DNA from: Nitrosomonas sp. sh817
GTDB taxonomy: Bacteria; Pseudomonadota; Gammaproteobacteria; Burkholderiales; Nitrosomonadaceae
Assembly: GCF_030908545.1 (NCBI RefSeq)
Contig: NZ_CP133083.1
Location: 1,550,001 to 1,614,000 of the forward strand
Reading direction: 5' to 3'
Length of the DNA stretch: 64,000 nt
The notes beneath the pieces were generated by a model. That model worked only from the letters and a program-made list of their open reading frames with translations, made no database searches and was not told the origin of the DNA. Shown here in pieces: positions 16,419 to 28,635 of this stretch (within the stretch, counting starts at the first letter, position 1; the number at the start of each line of letters is the position of its first letter). A program made the position numbers and the translations under genes.

Positions 16419-16984
16419 TCTTTGTTGTTTCCAATGCTGTCTTTCAAAGCATAAATGGCCGGCAAATTGCGCCAAGCGCCATGAATGTCCATGCCAAAAC
16501 CGAAAACATAGCGATCCGGAACCGATATCCCCACAAAATCGGCCGCGATCGGCTTCGGTTTTCCCGTTTCCTTTTCCACTAGCACCGCACTATAAAATGC
16601 TTTGGCGCCCTTTTCCAATACATAATCGCGCAGCGCCGCCAGCGTTACGCCTTCATCCAGAATATCGTCCACCGCCAATACAACCCGGTCCTTGAGATTT
16701 TCCCGAGGCTTCACTCGCCACTGGATCTCGCCGCCGTGCAACGCATCGCCATAACGCGTCACATGGACAAAATCAAAGTCGAGTGGAAATTTGAGCAACG
16801 GCAGTAATTGACCGGCGAATACCACCGCTCCGCCCATCAAGCATAAAACCAAAGGTTGCTGCTGTGATAATTCAGCGGTGATGTCCGCTGCCAGGCGCTG
16901 CAAGGTTTGCGCAACGATTTGCTCAGAATGGATCAATTCTGCGTTATCGAGAATCTGCAAGGCTTGTTGGTGAGACAATAGCAT
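16412..16984 (-). CDS. hpt: Hypoxanthine(-guanine) phosphoribosyltransferase
   Basis: A 190-residue type I phosphoribosyltransferase. The PRPP loop VVLAVDDILDEGVTLAAL is clear, as are YGDALHGGEIQW and DFVGISVPDRYVFGFGMD. It salvages hypoxanthine, which fits the overlapping methylthio-purine phosphorylase gene that releases purine bases. ATG 16984 (MLLSHQQALQ) is chosen on length; an upstream ATG would add about 16 residues. Confidence 0.9.
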   Translation of the reverse strand: MLLSHQQALQILDNAELIHSEQIVAQTLQRLAADITAELSQQQPLVLCLMGGAVVFAGQLLPLLKFPLDFDFVHVTRYGDALHGGEIQWRVKPRENLKDRVVLAVDDILDEGVTLAALRDYVLEKGAKAFYSAVLVEKETGKPKPIAADFVGISVPDRYVFGFGMDIHGAWRNLPAIYALKDSIGNNKEC

Positions 16985-17057
16985 CGTATTACTGAACCTG
17001 AATATGTCAATTTGTATCATGCTATCATGCAATGATCGAATGATGGAGGATCAAGAC

Positions 17058-17615
17058 ATGCATCGATTCTATCTGTTTTTTTTAGCAACAGTTTGTTCTT
17101 TTGGGTTCATGAATCCGGTTTTTTCCGGATCCACACCGGATATCGAGCACCCGCTGTATCAGGATGGAGAATTAATCATTCCACGCGTGGATACGCCCGC
17201 TCAAGCGGGGCGTTATCAAGACGTGCAACTGCAATTCAATGCCGCTGCCAATACCTGGACGCTAACAAATTTCCGGGATTCCTTGATCGTTCCGGGGCAA
17301 GGTGTTTATCTTGATCAAGTGGAAACCATTGTTATCGAGTCTTTCCCTGTTCAAGTGTTATTGAAAGTCAGCGGTAATTTTCCGAGTGGCTGCGGAGGTT
17401 TTGGTCAAATCAATCAACGCATGCAAAGCAACAAATTTGAAATTGCCATGCATCATGCATTAATTCCTCCCGGAACTTTGTGTACGATGGCACTGGTGCC
17501 TTTTGAAAAAATCGTGCCGCTGCAAGTTTATGGATTGCCTGCCGGAACTTATGAATACAACATCAATGGCGAACTTACCGGCACTTTCAGTTTATCCAAG
17601 GATAATCAACTGTAA
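17058..17615 (+). CDS. Secreted protein of unknown function
   Basis: A 185-residue protein with a signal peptide (MHRFYLFFLATVCSFGFMNP, cleavage expected around residue 25) and GGAGG eight bases before ATG 17058. The mature part is beta-rich, with a possible disulphide pair in PSGCGGFGQ and PGTLCTMALV. It ends GTYEYNINGELTGTFSL, a pattern often seen in small periplasmic proteins. I recognise no family. It is transcribed divergently from hpt. Confidence 0.7.
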   Translation: MHRFYLFFLATVCSFGFMNPVFSGSTPDIEHPLYQDGELIIPRVDTPAQAGRYQDVQLQFNAAANTWTLTNFRDSLIVPGQGVYLDQVETIVIESFPVQVLLKVSGNFPSGCGGFGQINQRMQSNKFEIAMHHALIPPGTLCTMALVPFEKIVPLQVYGLPAGTYEYNINGELTGTFSLSKDNQL

Positions 17616-17630
17616 GCACGATCAGTATTC

Positions 17631-19751
<2,121 letters not shown>

Positions 19752-19778
19752 TTATCCGCCCGTCCTGATATTCGCGCT

Positions 19779-20597
19779 ATGAGCAACAATACCCTGAAAA
19801 TCCGTATTCAAATTCAGCAACAACCGCCGCAAGCCATCGAGGAAATTTATCCGGAACCCGAGATCGTTTATGAACAAGTATTGGACTGGAGAAAAATTGC
19901 CGCTGCAGTCGTATTATTCCTGACCGCACTCGCTTTGCTGGGTTATTTGTTTTTTGGCAATTCCGCCAGTCAATCGCCCCCTAGCGATCCGGTCAATACA
20001 GAGACCGCGAATACCGCTGCTTCTGAAAATATTCCGCTGGAACTTGATATACCAGTGGACCCCCCCTTACCGGAATCCGATGAAACCAATGCTGAGCAAA
20101 CGATTCAATCGATTCCCGTGGATTCCGGGGCCATCGGTGCCACGGGTCGTTCGATCGCCGTTCCGCGTAGAAAACCGGAAATCAATGTTACGCCGTCACA
20201 ACCTGTTGCCGTCAATTCAGCCCCTAAAACCGCAAATCAACCGAAGCCCCACCTGTCATCGGATCATTCCATGGTGCTCAGAGCGCAGTTGAGTAGCGCC
20301 ATTGTCTCGAGAGAGCCGGTTGATTCCATCGATGCTGTTTATTTGAAACCCGATGAAACCAAGCCAATTTATTTCTACGTGCACTTAAAAAATCAGCAAA
20401 GAAGAAATATCCGGATCGATTGGTACTACAATAACAAGCTGGATTCACAACTACGGTTGCAGGTTCTGAACAACAATTGGCGCACCCATGCCAGCAAGCA
20501 ACTGGATCATAGACGGCTTGGTTCATGGCGTGTCGAGTTGATCGACGAGCGGGAAAATCAATTGGCAGCACGGGAATTTAATGTCATACCGCGTTGA
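19779..20597 (+). CDS. Membrane-anchored DUF2914 protein
   Basis: A 272-residue protein with a short cytoplasmic N-terminus, one transmembrane helix (about residues 39-60, IAAAVVLFLTALALLGYLFF), a Pro/Ser/Asn-rich linker and a C-terminal DUF2914 domain from about residue 165. That domain contains YFYVHLKNQQRRNIRIDWYY and ends SWRVELIDERENQLAAREF. The topology suggests a periplasmic beta domain. The role is unknown. It is transcribed divergently from ligA and followed 36 bases later by a Nudix gene. Confidence 0.8.
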   Translation: MSNNTLKIRIQIQQQPPQAIEEIYPEPEIVYEQVLDWRKIAAAVVLFLTALALLGYLFFGNSASQSPPSDPVNTETANTAASENIPLELDIPVDPPLPESDETNAEQTIQSIPVDSGAIGATGRSIAVPRRKPEINVTPSQPVAVNSAPKTANQPKPHLSSDHSMVLRAQLSSAIVSREPVDSIDAVYLKPDETKPIYFYVHLKNQQRRNIRIDWYYNNKLDSQLRLQVLNNNWRTHASKQLDHRRLGSWRVELIDERENQLAAREFNVIPR

Positions 20598-20633
20598 TCC
20601 CTGCCGCAGAAAGAACGCATGTAAGGATTGGTT

Positions 20634-21179
20634 ATGAAATACTGCAGCAATTGTAGCGCTTCCGTCGAATTGACGATCCCCGAGGGCGATAGCTTACCGC
20701 GCTATGTTTGCACGGCTTGCAACACGATTCATTATCAGAATCCCAAAATAGTTGTCGGATGTATCCCCGAATGGGAGGATAAAGTCTTGATTTGCAAACG
20801 CGCCATTGAACCTCGCCGCGGCTGGTGGACGCTCCCCGCCGGTTTTATGGAAAATAATGAAACTTTAGCCCAGGCGGCTGCGCGTGAAACACTTGAAGAA
20901 GCCAATGCCCGGGTTGAAATCGGGAATCTGTTCACGGTCTACAGTTTACCGCATATCAGCCAGGTGTATTTTCTATTCCGCGCGCGGCTCTTGGATCTTG
21001 ATTTCAAACCAGGCATTGAAAGCCTGGAAGTCAAACTTGTCAGTGAGCTGGAGATACCGTGGGATGAGATGGCTTTTCGCGTCATCCATGACCCGTTGAA
21101 ACGATATTTCGAAGAGCGCAGGCAGGGAGAATTAGGATTTCATATGGGAATCATCGACAAACCCCGCAGCAATTCCTGA
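20634..21179 (+). CDS. Nudix hydrolase with N-terminal zinc ribbon
   Basis: A 181-residue protein. Residues 3-27 form a zinc ribbon (CSNCSA..CTACNTIHYQNP), and the Nudix box is AGFMENNETLAQAAARETLE with EANA following. This zinc-ribbon plus Nudix build is found in ADP-ribose/FAD/NAD pyrophosphatase-like enzymes, but it is much shorter than NudC. The substrate is unknown. Confidence 0.85.
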   Translation: MKYCSNCSASVELTIPEGDSLPRYVCTACNTIHYQNPKIVVGCIPEWEDKVLICKRAIEPRRGWWTLPAGFMENNETLAQAAARETLEEANARVEIGNLFTVYSLPHISQVYFLFRARLLDLDFKPGIESLEVKLVSELEIPWDEMAFRVIHDPLKRYFEERRQGELGFHMGIIDKPRSNS

Positions 21180-21271
21180 GTTATCCCTTTGTATTGATAA
21201 CCATAAAATCGAAAGTTTTAGATTCTCGGATGGCAAGCTATAATGTTTATTTTTGTAGACTTCAGACCCTT

Positions 21272-22393
21272 ATGAAGCATTTATTCCTACTGATACTTGT
21301 GTGCCTCACCATCTCATCGGCATCTGCTCAGCAGCAAGACCTTAAAATAGCCGCCAGATCCTATCTGTTGTCGGATTTTCAGACAGGGCAAGTATTGGCC
21401 GGTCAAAATGCTCATGAACGGATCGAACCGGCATCTTTGACCAAGCTCATGACGGCTTACGTGGTATTTTCAGCTTTGAAGCAAAATCAAATTTCGCTGG
21501 AGCAGGCGGTTCCGGTTTCGGAGAATGCCTGGCGCATGATCGGTTCCCGCATGTTCATCGAACCGAATAAACCGGTAACAGTGGATGAGTTAATCCGCGG
21601 CATGATTGTGCAATCCGGCAACGATGCCTGTATTGCGCTCGCAGAAGCGGTTGTCGGGTCGGAAGAAAACTTTACCAAGCTGATGAATGCCGAGGCCGAA
21701 CGGCTAGGCATGAAGAATACGCATTTTACCAATTCCACCGGACTGCCCGATCCGGATCATTACACCACAGCCTACGATTTAACTCTGCTGGCAACCGCGA
21801 TCATCCGTGATTTTCCGGAATTTTATCCACTCTATTCGCAAAAAGAGTACACCTATAACAACATCACGCAACCCAACCGGAATCGCTTGTTGTGGCTGGA
21901 TCCGCATGTCGATGGCATGAAAACCGGCTGGACCAAGACGGCCGGTTATTGTTTGATCACCTCCGCCACCCGCGACAAGCGGCGCTTGATCTCAGTGATT
22001 ATTGGAGCCAATTCGGCCAATGCCCGAAGCATCGAAAGCCAGCGTTTACTCAATTACGGTTTCCAGTTCTACGACACTTTGCATTTATATAAAAAGAACG
22101 ATTCGTTAGCTACGATCCATTTATGGAAAGGCGCTCAAAACGAACTGAAAGCCGGATTCGATCGCGATGTTTATTTCACTTTACCCAAAGGGCAAGCCGA
22201 TAAATTAAAAGCCACTATGGAGTATAAGCAACCATTAATCGCTCCCGTCCGCATGGGGCAAGAAGTCGGCACGGTCAAATTCACGCTGGACGATAAAGTC
22301 GTCGAAACTTATCCGCTGGTTTCGCTGGAAAATGTTGATACCGCTAATTTCATTGGACGCGCCTGGGATAGTGTAAAATTGCTGTTCAATTAA
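21272..22393 (+). CDS. dacC: D-alanyl-D-alanine carboxypeptidase (PBP5/6 type)
   Basis: A 373-residue exported low-molecular-weight penicillin-binding protein trimming the terminal D-Ala of peptidoglycan stem peptides. A signal peptide (MKHLFLLILVCLTISSASAQ) is followed by SxxK in PASLTKLMTAY, SGN in VQSGNDACIAL and KTG in DGMKTGWTKTAG. A C-terminal PBP5-associated domain and amphipathic membrane anchor (NFIGRAWDSVKLLFN) are present. It heads the dacC-dat-ybeD-lipB-lipA group. Confidence 0.93.
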   Translation: MKHLFLLILVCLTISSASAQQQDLKIAARSYLLSDFQTGQVLAGQNAHERIEPASLTKLMTAYVVFSALKQNQISLEQAVPVSENAWRMIGSRMFIEPNKPVTVDELIRGMIVQSGNDACIALAEAVVGSEENFTKLMNAEAERLGMKNTHFTNSTGLPDPDHYTTAYDLTLLATAIIRDFPEFYPLYSQKEYTYNNITQPNRNRLLWLDPHVDGMKTGWTKTAGYCLITSATRDKRRLISVIIGANSANARSIESQRLLNYGFQFYDTLHLYKKNDSLATIHLWKGAQNELKAGFDRDVYFTLPKGQADKLKATMEYKQPLIAPVRMGQEVGTVKFTLDDKVVETYPLVSLENVDTANFIGRAWDSVKLLFN

Positions 22394-22422
22394 TTTCATC
22401 GTAAATCGATAAAAATTCTCGC

Positions 22423-23289
22423 ATGATATATCTTAATGGCAAGTTCGTTCCGCTTGAAGAAGCCTATATTCCGGTTCTCGATCGCGGTTTCATTTTTGGT
22501 GACGGCGTGTATGAAGTCATACCGGCTTATTCGCGCAAACCTTTCCGGCTTGAAGAGCATCTCAATCGCCTGCAACATAGTCTGGACGGCATCCGCTTAA
22601 AAAATCCATTCAGCAATGCCGAATGGAAAAATTTGCTTGAACAGCTCATTGCCAAGAATAACGGCGAAGATCAATATATTTACTTGCATATTACGCGCGG
22701 TGTCGCTAAGCGGGATCATGCTTTTCCGGTGAATGTGCCGCCAACCGTTTTTATCATGAGCAACCCATTGCTTCCGCCGCCGGTGGAATTACTCGCCAGC
22801 GGCGCATCCGCTATCACTGCTATCGATAATCGCTGGATACGCTGCGATGTCAAGGCAATTTCGTTGTTACCCAATGTTTTGCTGCGCCAGCTTGCCGTCG
22901 ATGTGCACGCGCTTGAAACGATCCTGATCCGCGACAGTTTTTTGACCGAAGGCGCCGCCAGCAATATTTTTATCGTCAGTAATAACGTTTTGTTAGCGCC
23001 GCCGAAAAGTCATTTAATGTTGCCGGGAATCACTTACGATGTTGTTCTGGAATTGGCGGCGGCAAACGGCATTCCGCATGAGATCCGGCAAATTTCTGAA
23101 CACGAAATCCGCAAAGCGGATGAAATTCTTTTAACATCGTCCACCAAGGAAATTATGCCGATTACCCTGCTCGACAATCAAGCGGTTGGCGGCGGCAAAC
23201 CCGGTGAACTTTTTGCACGGCTGCACACACTTTATCAGGATTACAAAGCCACGCACATGCGCGGCCGTTCGTGCGGCAGCGATGATTGA
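22423..23289 (+). CDS. dat: D-amino acid aminotransferase
   Basis: A 288-residue class IV PLP aminotransferase. RCDVKAISLLPNVLLRQ holds the PLP lysine, and LTEGAASNIFIV is the cofactor-phosphate stretch; both resemble D-alanine transaminases more than IlvE. It interconverts D-alanine and D-glutamate, fitting the neighbouring D-Ala carboxypeptidase. It is 29 bases downstream of dacC. Confidence 0.88.
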   Translation: MIYLNGKFVPLEEAYIPVLDRGFIFGDGVYEVIPAYSRKPFRLEEHLNRLQHSLDGIRLKNPFSNAEWKNLLEQLIAKNNGEDQYIYLHITRGVAKRDHAFPVNVPPTVFIMSNPLLPPPVELLASGASAITAIDNRWIRCDVKAISLLPNVLLRQLAVDVHALETILIRDSFLTEGAASNIFIVSNNVLLAPPKSHLMLPGITYDVVLELAAANGIPHEIRQISEHEIRKADEILLTSSTKEIMPITLLDNQAVGGGKPGELFARLHTLYQDYKATHMRGRSCGSDD

Positions 23290-23312
23290 TAAAGTATCAC
23301 TGATAATCCGCA

Positions 23313-23579
23313 ATGTCTGATCAACCCTCTCTAATCGAATATCCTTGTGATTTTCCGATAAAAATCATGGGAAAAGCGCAGCACGAGTTCACACAAACGG
23401 CGTTGGCTATCGTCCGCTATCATGCGCCGGATTTTGATGCAGAAACCATGTCTGTTCGTGCCAGCAAAAATGGCACTTATTTAAGCATCACCTGCACCAT
23501 TCGCGCCACCTCCCGCAATCAACTCGATGCACTCTATCAAGCTTTATCCAGCCACCCCTTGATCGCGGTCGTTTTGTGA
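23313..23579 (+). CDS. ybeD: DUF493/YbeD family protein
   Basis: An 88-residue alpha/beta ACT-like protein (LIEYPCDFPIKIMGKAQHEF, then LDALYQALSSHPLIAVVL at the end). In many proteobacteria it lies between dacA-type genes and lipB, exactly as here. A role in lipoate metabolism has been suggested from this linkage but not settled. Confidence 0.9.
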   Translation: MSDQPSLIEYPCDFPIKIMGKAQHEFTQTALAIVRYHAPDFDAETMSVRASKNGTYLSITCTIRATSRNQLDALYQALSSHPLIAVVL

Positions 23580-23612
23580 TCGTTGCCGCCGCTGATATAC
23601 ACATAATTTCCC

Positions 23613-24254
23613 GTGCACAAGCCTCAACAATTCATCGTCAAAACCATGGGATTATGCGATTACCAAACTACCTGGCAAGCCATGAAAGACTTCACCGCCC
23701 ACCGCAATGAACAAACACCAGATGAAATCTGGTTGTTGCAGCATCCGCCGGTATTCACGCAAGGTATTGCCGGAAAACCGGAGCATCTATTGCATGATCA
23801 TGGAATTGCGGTAATCCGGACCGATCGAGGCGGGCAAATCACTTACCACGGGCCAGGACAGTTGATAGCTTATTTATTGCTGGATTTGCGCCGGCTGAAA
23901 CTCGGCATTCGCGAGCTAGTCCGGAACATGGAACAAGCCGTAATCGATTTATTGCAGGATTACCACGTGATTGCCGCTGGCCGCAACGACGCGCCTGGTG
24001 TCTATATCGGTAACGCCAAAATCGCATCGCTGGGTTTAAAAATCAAGAAAAATTATTGCTATCACGGCATAGCGCTCAATGTGGATATGGATCTGACACC
24101 ATTTTCATACATTAATCCCTGTGGTTATCAGGGGCTACAAGTCACGCAAACTAAAAACTTGGGCATTGCCGATGGATTGGAAATTCTTGGTTCTAAACTA
24201 GCAAACTCTTTACAACAAAATCTTCTTAAGAACATAGGTGATCGCACAACATGA
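23613..24254 (+). CDS. lipB: Octanoyl-[acyl-carrier-protein]:protein octanoyltransferase
   Basis: A 213-residue LipB. It moves octanoate from ACP to lipoyl domains such as Gcv[35 protein letters not shown] (catalytic Lys) and [13 protein letters not shown] (catalytic Cys) are all present. It starts at GTG 23613. Its stop overlaps the lipA start by 4 bases. Confidence 0.94.
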   Translation: MHKPQQFIVKTMGLCDYQTTWQAMKDFTAHRNEQTPDEIWLLQHPPVFTQGIAGKPEHLLHDHGIAVIRTDRGGQITYHGPGQLIAYLLLDLRRLKLGIRELVRNMEQAVIDLLQDYHVIAAGRNDAPGVYIGNAKIASLGLKIKKNYCYHGIALNVDMDLTPFSYINPCGYQGLQVTQTKNLGIADGLEILGSKLANSLQQNLLKNIGDRTT

Positions 24255-25198
24255 CCGCAGATACTCGCCAAAAAGGCGCTGATAAAACAGCCCGCAACCC
24301 CATCAAGATCGCTCCGCAATCCCGGGCCGAATTATTACGCAAACCTTCGTGGATCCGGGTCCGTTCTCCCAACAGCGAAAATTATTATGAAGTCAAACGC
24401 TTGCTCCGCGAGCATAAGCTGCACACCGTCTGCGAAGAAGCATCATGCCCCAATATTGGCGAATGCTTTGGCAAAGGTACCGCAACGTTCATGATCCTGG
24501 GCGATTTATGCACGCGCCGTTGCCCGTTCTGCGATGTTGCGCATGGCCGTCCCAAACCGCCGGATGCCAATGAACCGTTGCACTTGGCGCAATCAATTGC
24601 CGCCATGCGGCTGAAATATGTGGTGATCACAAGCGTCGATCGCGACGATCTGCGGGATGGCGGGGCCCAGCATTTTGCGGATTGTATTCAAGCCATCCGC
24701 ACGCATTCACCGACTACCCGGATAGAAATTTTAGTACCCGATTTCCGCGGGCGTTTGGAAATCGCGTTGGAGAAACTGGCTGCAAGTCCGCCGGATGTAT
24801 TGAATCACAATCTCGAAACAGTACCGCGGCTCTATAAACAATGCCGTCCTGGCGCGGATTACATGCATTCATTAAAGCTTCTAAAAGACTTCAAAGCATT
24901 GTTTCCACATATTCCAACCAAATCCGGATTAATGCTCGGCTTGGGCGAAACGGACGAAGAGATTCTGGAAGTGCTGCGCAATTTGCGCGAACATCAAGTC
25001 GAAATGCTGACAATCGGCCAATATCTGCAACCCAGCATCGGTCATTTACCAGTCATGCGATATGTCACGCCGGATGGCTTTAAAGCGCTTGAGAACGCCG
25101 CAATCGAGATGGGATTCAGTCACGCTGCCTGTGGTCCGATGGTTCGTTCCAGTTATCATGCGGATTTGCAAGCGCATGAATCCGGTCTATTGAAATAA
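24251..25198 (+). CDS. lipA: Lipoyl synthase
   Basis: A 315-residue radical SAM enzyme inserting two sulphurs into octanoyl domains. Auxiliary cluster cysteines are in [12 protein letters not shown] and the radical SAM cluster is [12 protein letters not shown]-terminal serine motif follows ([11 protein letters not shown]). Translation is coupled to lipB. Products serve the glycine cleavage H protein encoded in this window and 2-oxoacid dehydrogenases. Confidence 0.96.
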   Translation: MTADTRQKGADKTARNPIKIAPQSRAELLRKPSWIRVRSPNSENYYEVKRLLREHKLHTVCEEASCPNIGECFGKGTATFMILGDLCTRRCPFCDVAHGRPKPPDANEPLHLAQSIAAMRLKYVVITSVDRDDLRDGGAQHFADCIQAIRTHSPTTRIEILVPDFRGRLEIALEKLAASPPDVLNHNLETVPRLYKQCRPGADYMHSLKLLKDFKALFPHIPTKSGLMLGLGETDEEILEVLRNLREHQVEMLTIGQYLQPSIGHLPVMRYVTPDGFKALENAAIEMGFSHAACGPMVRSSYHADLQAHESGLLK

Positions 25199-25362
25199 CG
25201 CCGATTGAGAAATCCAACAAACTTCGTCAAATTGACAAGATTCGGAAAAATTTCCAAAATGATAGCGCATCGGGTTCTTTTCGTTTGCAATGTCAGCGGA
25301 AGTTAGGAATTCCCGATTGCGCTTCGATTAAACAACTATTGAATATTCCAGGTTTGAATTTT

Positions 25363-25725
25363 ATGAAAAAAATACTTTTACTGATTATTATCTCGCTGAT
25401 GTTTTCGACTAACGTATACGCCAAGAAAGCTAAAGGCGGTGTTGGTAAAGGTGGTTTCAGCGCAAAGTCCGCGCCTGCACCAACCAATAAAACCGCGGCC
25501 CCTGCTGCCAAGTCCGCACCAGCTCAAGCACCGGCTGCAAATGCAGCGGCGCCTGCCGCGAATGCTTCAACGCAAAAACCTTCATTGCTGCAATCGGCTA
25601 TGCCAGCCTTGGCCGGAGCCGCGGCCGGCAGTTATATCGGCAGTAAACTAGCCAGTGACGGTGAAGCTGACAGTGCAGTTACGGAAGCGGAAAAGAAAGA
25701 AGATCATCCATTGACAACCCGTTAA
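25363..25725 (+). CDS. Secreted Ala/Pro-rich low-complexity protein
   Basis: A 120-residue protein with a signal peptide (MKKILLLIIISLMFSTNVYA), then KKAKGGVGKGGFSAK, an Ala/Pro-rich stretch (about residues 35-75) and a glycine-zipper-like segment MPALAGAAAGSYIGSKLAS that could contact a membrane. I recognise no family. It is likely periplasmic or surface associated. Confidence 0.65.
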   Translation: MKKILLLIIISLMFSTNVYAKKAKGGVGKGGFSAKSAPAPTNKTAAPAAKSAPAQAPAANAAAPAANASTQKPSLLQSAMPALAGAAAGSYIGSKLASDGEADSAVTEAEKKEDHPLTTR

Positions 25726-25759
25726 TGACGGACAATCATTTAACTTCTGTTTGAATCTT

Positions 25760-25792
25760 GCACTGATTCTTTAATAACAAAAGGATCAGTGC
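25760..25792. terminator. Bidirectional terminator-like hairpin
   Basis: GCACTGAT pairs with ATCAGTGC, and CTTT with AAAG inside it. It lies between the converging Ala/Pro-rich and OsmC genes. Confidence 0.55.
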
Positions 25793-25813
25793 CAAACACC
25801 CGCAAACGCGACT

Positions 25814-26230
25814 TCAAACATCAACAATCTCAAAATCGTGAGTTATTGCTACTGTCTGCTTTAGCATGATAGAAGCCGAACAATACTTCTCAGCGGATAA
25901 ATTGATGGCACGTTCAATCGTCTGCGGATTCAAATTATTCCCGGAGATAATGAAGTGCAAATGAATGCGGGTAAATACTTTCGGATCAACCGGCGCGCGT
26001 TCAGCTTCAATTTCCACCACACAATCGGTAATGTCTTGCCGGCTTTTTTTCAGGATCAATACCACATCGAAAGTCGTGCACCCGCCCAAGCCCATCAACA
26101 GCATTTCCATCGGACGCGGCCCGAGATTCTGCCCGCCAGCTTCCGGTGCGCCATCCATCAATACTGAATGACCGCTTCCCGATTCGGCTAGAAAACTTAC
26201 ATTTCCATTCCATTTGATTCGAGTCTTCAT
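25814..26230 (-). CDS. OsmC/YhfA family protein
   Basis: A 138-residue OsmC-fold protein (GAPEAGGQNLGPRPMEMLLM, GLGGCTTFDVVLIL, later KYCSASIMLKQT). The two cysteines at about 52 and 121 match the peroxidase-type active pair of OsmC/Ohr, although the YhfA branch has no firmly known substrate. A separate OsmC domain occurs in the fusion protein at 45.1-46.3 kb. Confidence 0.85.
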   Translation of the reverse strand: MKTRIKWNGNVSFLAESGSGHSVLMDGAPEAGGQNLGPRPMEMLLMGLGGCTTFDVVLILKKSRQDITDCVVEIEAERAPVDPKVFTRIHLHFIISGNNLNPQTIERAINLSAEKYCSASIMLKQTVAITHDFEIVDV

Positions 26231-26285
26231 GTTTTTTCTAAGGATTCTATAGAAATTTCCACTAACAAGAAAAAGCCGTGCAAAT

Positions 26286-26316
26286 AAAAAGCCGACGCTG
26301 TTAAGCGTCGGCTTTT
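26286..26316 (-). terminator. Intrinsic terminator of the cytochrome c-552 gene
   Basis: AAAAGCCGACGCT, loop GTTA, AGCGTCGGCTTTT. The strong stem with A and T tails works on either strand and sits 17 bases after the cytochrome stop. Confidence 0.85.
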
Positions 26317-26332
26317 CTGAATTCTGAAAAGC

Positions 26333-26644
26333 TTACTTCAGTGTCAGAATAAAATCAGCTAATACTTTAGCGTTTTCCGGGCTAACATTAGCATTTGGCG
26401 GCATTGGGATTGGACCCCAAACACCGTTGCTTCCCTTAAGGATTTTATCTGCCAAATAAGCAGAAGCATCCGCTTGATCTGCGTATTTACCAGCAATATC
26501 TTTGAGGCTTGGACCAACTAATTTGGTATCCACATTGTGGCAATTCAAGCAACCACTATTTTTCGCCAGATCAGCATCAGCTTGTGCAACACCGACTAAT
26601 AAAAAAGCAGATGCAGCAACTGCTCCAATTAAAACTTTTCTCAT
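26333..26644 (-). CDS. Cytochrome c-552 (class I, single haem)
   Basis: A 103-residue periplasmic electron carrier. A signal peptide ending VGVAQA is followed by the haem site CLNCH and the axial Met in WGPIPMPPNANVS. It closely resembles the c-552 of Nitrosomonas europaea, which carries electrons between hydroxylamine oxidation and terminal oxidases. It is monocistronic between a terminator and a 223-base upstream gap. Confidence 0.9.
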   Translation of the reverse strand: MRKVLIGAVAASAFLLVGVAQADADLAKNSGCLNCHNVDTKLVGPSLKDIAGKYADQADASAYLADKILKGSNGVWGPIPMPPNANVSPENAKVLADFILTLK

Positions 26645-26867
26645 TTCTCTTCCTTATTAAAATTATAAAAGGGGTTGTTATTCTAACCCGAACTTTAGAG
26701 ACTTGCAGCAATTCCTGTAAGTTTGTAATCATCAGCATCAAACTTGTTGTTTATAACCGATACCCTTACTGACCTTACTGAACCAGCTGCTAGCTCCGGT
26801 GATACAGCGTTGGTGAGACTTTTCCGCAAATAATTAAGTTCCGGCGTGCAATATAAAAAATAATAAA

Positions 26868-28541
26868 TTAACCGGTTATAGCGCCTGAACTGGCACTGGA
26901 AACGAGTTTTGCGTATTTGGCCAGCACCCCGCGCGAATAACGCGGTTGCGGCGGTTGCCAGGCAGTCCGGCGTTGCGCCAGCTCATCATCCGGCACATTC
27001 AGTTGCAACAATCGTTGTTCCGCGTCGATGGTAATGGAATCGCCTTCTTGCACCAATGCAATCGCACCGCCCACATAAGCTTCCGGAGCGACGTGTCCAA
27101 CCACCATACCATACGTGCCGCCGGAAAAACGCCCATCGGTGATCAAACCGACAGAATCACCCAGCCCTTCACCGATCAATGCGGCAGTAGGTGACAGCAT
27201 CTCTCGCATGCCCGGACCGCCTTTCGGGCCTTCGTAGCGAATCACCACGACATCGCCCGGCTGGATTTTACGCGCCATAATAGCCGCCATGCAGGTCTCT
27301 TCCGAATCGAACACGCGCGCGGGACCGGTGATTTTCGGATTCTTGATGCCGGAGATTTTTGCAACACAACCTTCCGTCGATAAATTACCTTTCAGAATAG
27401 CCAAATGGCCTTGCGCGTATAACGGATTGTCCCACTGGCGGATCACTTGCTGATCCGCTCGCGGTGTATCGGGGATGTCCTTCAGAACTTCCGCGATCGT
27501 TTGTCCGCTGATGGTGATGCAATCGCCGTGCAACAGGCCATGATTGAGCAGCATTTTCATCACTTGCGGCACACCGCCCGCTTGGTGCAAATCCGCCGTG
27601 ACATAGCGCCCGGAAGGTTTCAGATCGCACAGCACCGGCACTTTGGCGCGCATCCGCTCGAAATCGTCGATATGCCACTCAACCCCGGCTGCATGCGCGA
27701 TTGCCAGAAAATGCAAAATAGCGTTGGTTGAACCGCCAACCGCCATGATCACGGCAACGGCATTTTCAATCGATTTGCGGGTAATGATATCGCGAGGCAG
27801 GATCTGTTTCTTGATCGCATCGACCAAGACCTTGGCCGAGTCACCGGCACTGATGAGCTTATCCTGGTCCTCTGCCGACATCGTGGAAGAATACGGCAGG
27901 CTCATCCCCATGGCTTCGAACGCGGATGACATGGTATTAGCGGTAAACATGCCGCCGCATGAGCCGGCGCCGGGGCAAGCATGACGTTCGATTTGGAGTA
28001 ACTCTTCGTCGTCGATCTTATGCGCGCTATGCTGCCCTACCGCTTCAAATACACTGACCACCGTCAGATCCTGGTTTTTATAATGCCCTGGCTTGATCGT
28101 GCCGCCATAAACAAAAATCGCCGGTACATTCATCCGTGCTATCGCGATCATCGCGCCCGGCATATTCTTGTCGCAACCGCCGATGGCGATCACGCCATCC
28201 ATGCTACCACCCTGCACACAAGTTTCTATCGAATCGGCGATCACTTCGCGCGACACCAGCGAGTATTTCATGCCTTCGGTACCCATCGAAATACCATCCG
28301 ATACCGTAATAGTGCCGAACATCTGCGGCATCGCGCCCGCTTGCCGCAGCGCCGATTCGGCTTTTAGCGACAAGTCGTTCAGTCCCTTATTACACGGCGT
28401 AATCGTCGAATAACCGTTAGCCACGCCGACAATCGGTTTGTTAAAATCCCCATCGCTGAAACCAACCGCGCGTAACATGGCGCGGCTAGGTGCGTGTTGT
28501 GTCCCTTGGGTGATAATCTGGCTCCGTTTATTGTCTGGCAT
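26868..28541 (-). CDS. ilvD: Dihydroxy-acid dehydratase
   Basis: A 557-residue Fe-S dehydratase of branched-chain amino acid synthesis. Cluster cysteines lie in [13 protein letters not shown] and [37 protein letters not shown] and [14 protein letters not shown] are also conserved. ATG 28541 ([13 protein letters not shown]) is chosen because AGGAG lies six bases upstream. Confidence 0.96.
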   Translation of the reverse strand: MPDNKRSQIITQGTQHAPSRAMLRAVGFSDGDFNKPIVGVANGYSTITPCNKGLNDLSLKAESALRQAGAMPQMFGTITVSDGISMGTEGMKYSLVSREVIADSIETCVQGGSMDGVIAIGGCDKNMPGAMIAIARMNVPAIFVYGGTIKPGHYKNQDLTVVSVFEAVGQHSAHKIDDEELLQIERHACPGAGSCGGMFTANTMSSAFEAMGMSLPYSSTMSAEDQDKLISAGDSAKVLVDAIKKQILPRDIITRKSIENAVAVIMAVGGSTNAILHFLAIAHAAGVEWHIDDFERMRAKVPVLCDLKPSGRYVTADLHQAGGVPQVMKMLLNHGLLHGDCITISGQTIAEVLKDIPDTPRADQQVIRQWDNPLYAQGHLAILKGNLSTEGCVAKISGIKNPKITGPARVFDSEETCMAAIMARKIQPGDVVVIRYEGPKGGPGMREMLSPTAALIGEGLGDSVGLITDGRFSGGTYGMVVGHVAPEAYVGGAIALVQEGDSITIDAEQRLLQLNVPDDELAQRRTAWQPPQPRYSRGVLAKYAKLVSSASSGAITG

Positions 28542-28596
28542 GCTTGCTCCTGAGTGAGAAGAAAAATATAAGAAAAGCGCGCGCAACCGCGCTTGC

Positions 28597-28602
28597 TATA
28601 AT
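28597..28602 (+). promoter_or_regulatory. Extended -10 promoter upstream of lgt
   Basis: TGCTATAAT fits an extended -10 (TGnTATAAT) with no obvious -35, 34 bases before the lgt start. Confidence 0.5.
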
Positions 28603-28635
28603 AGGCGGTATTTTACCGTAAATAAGGCCGAAACT

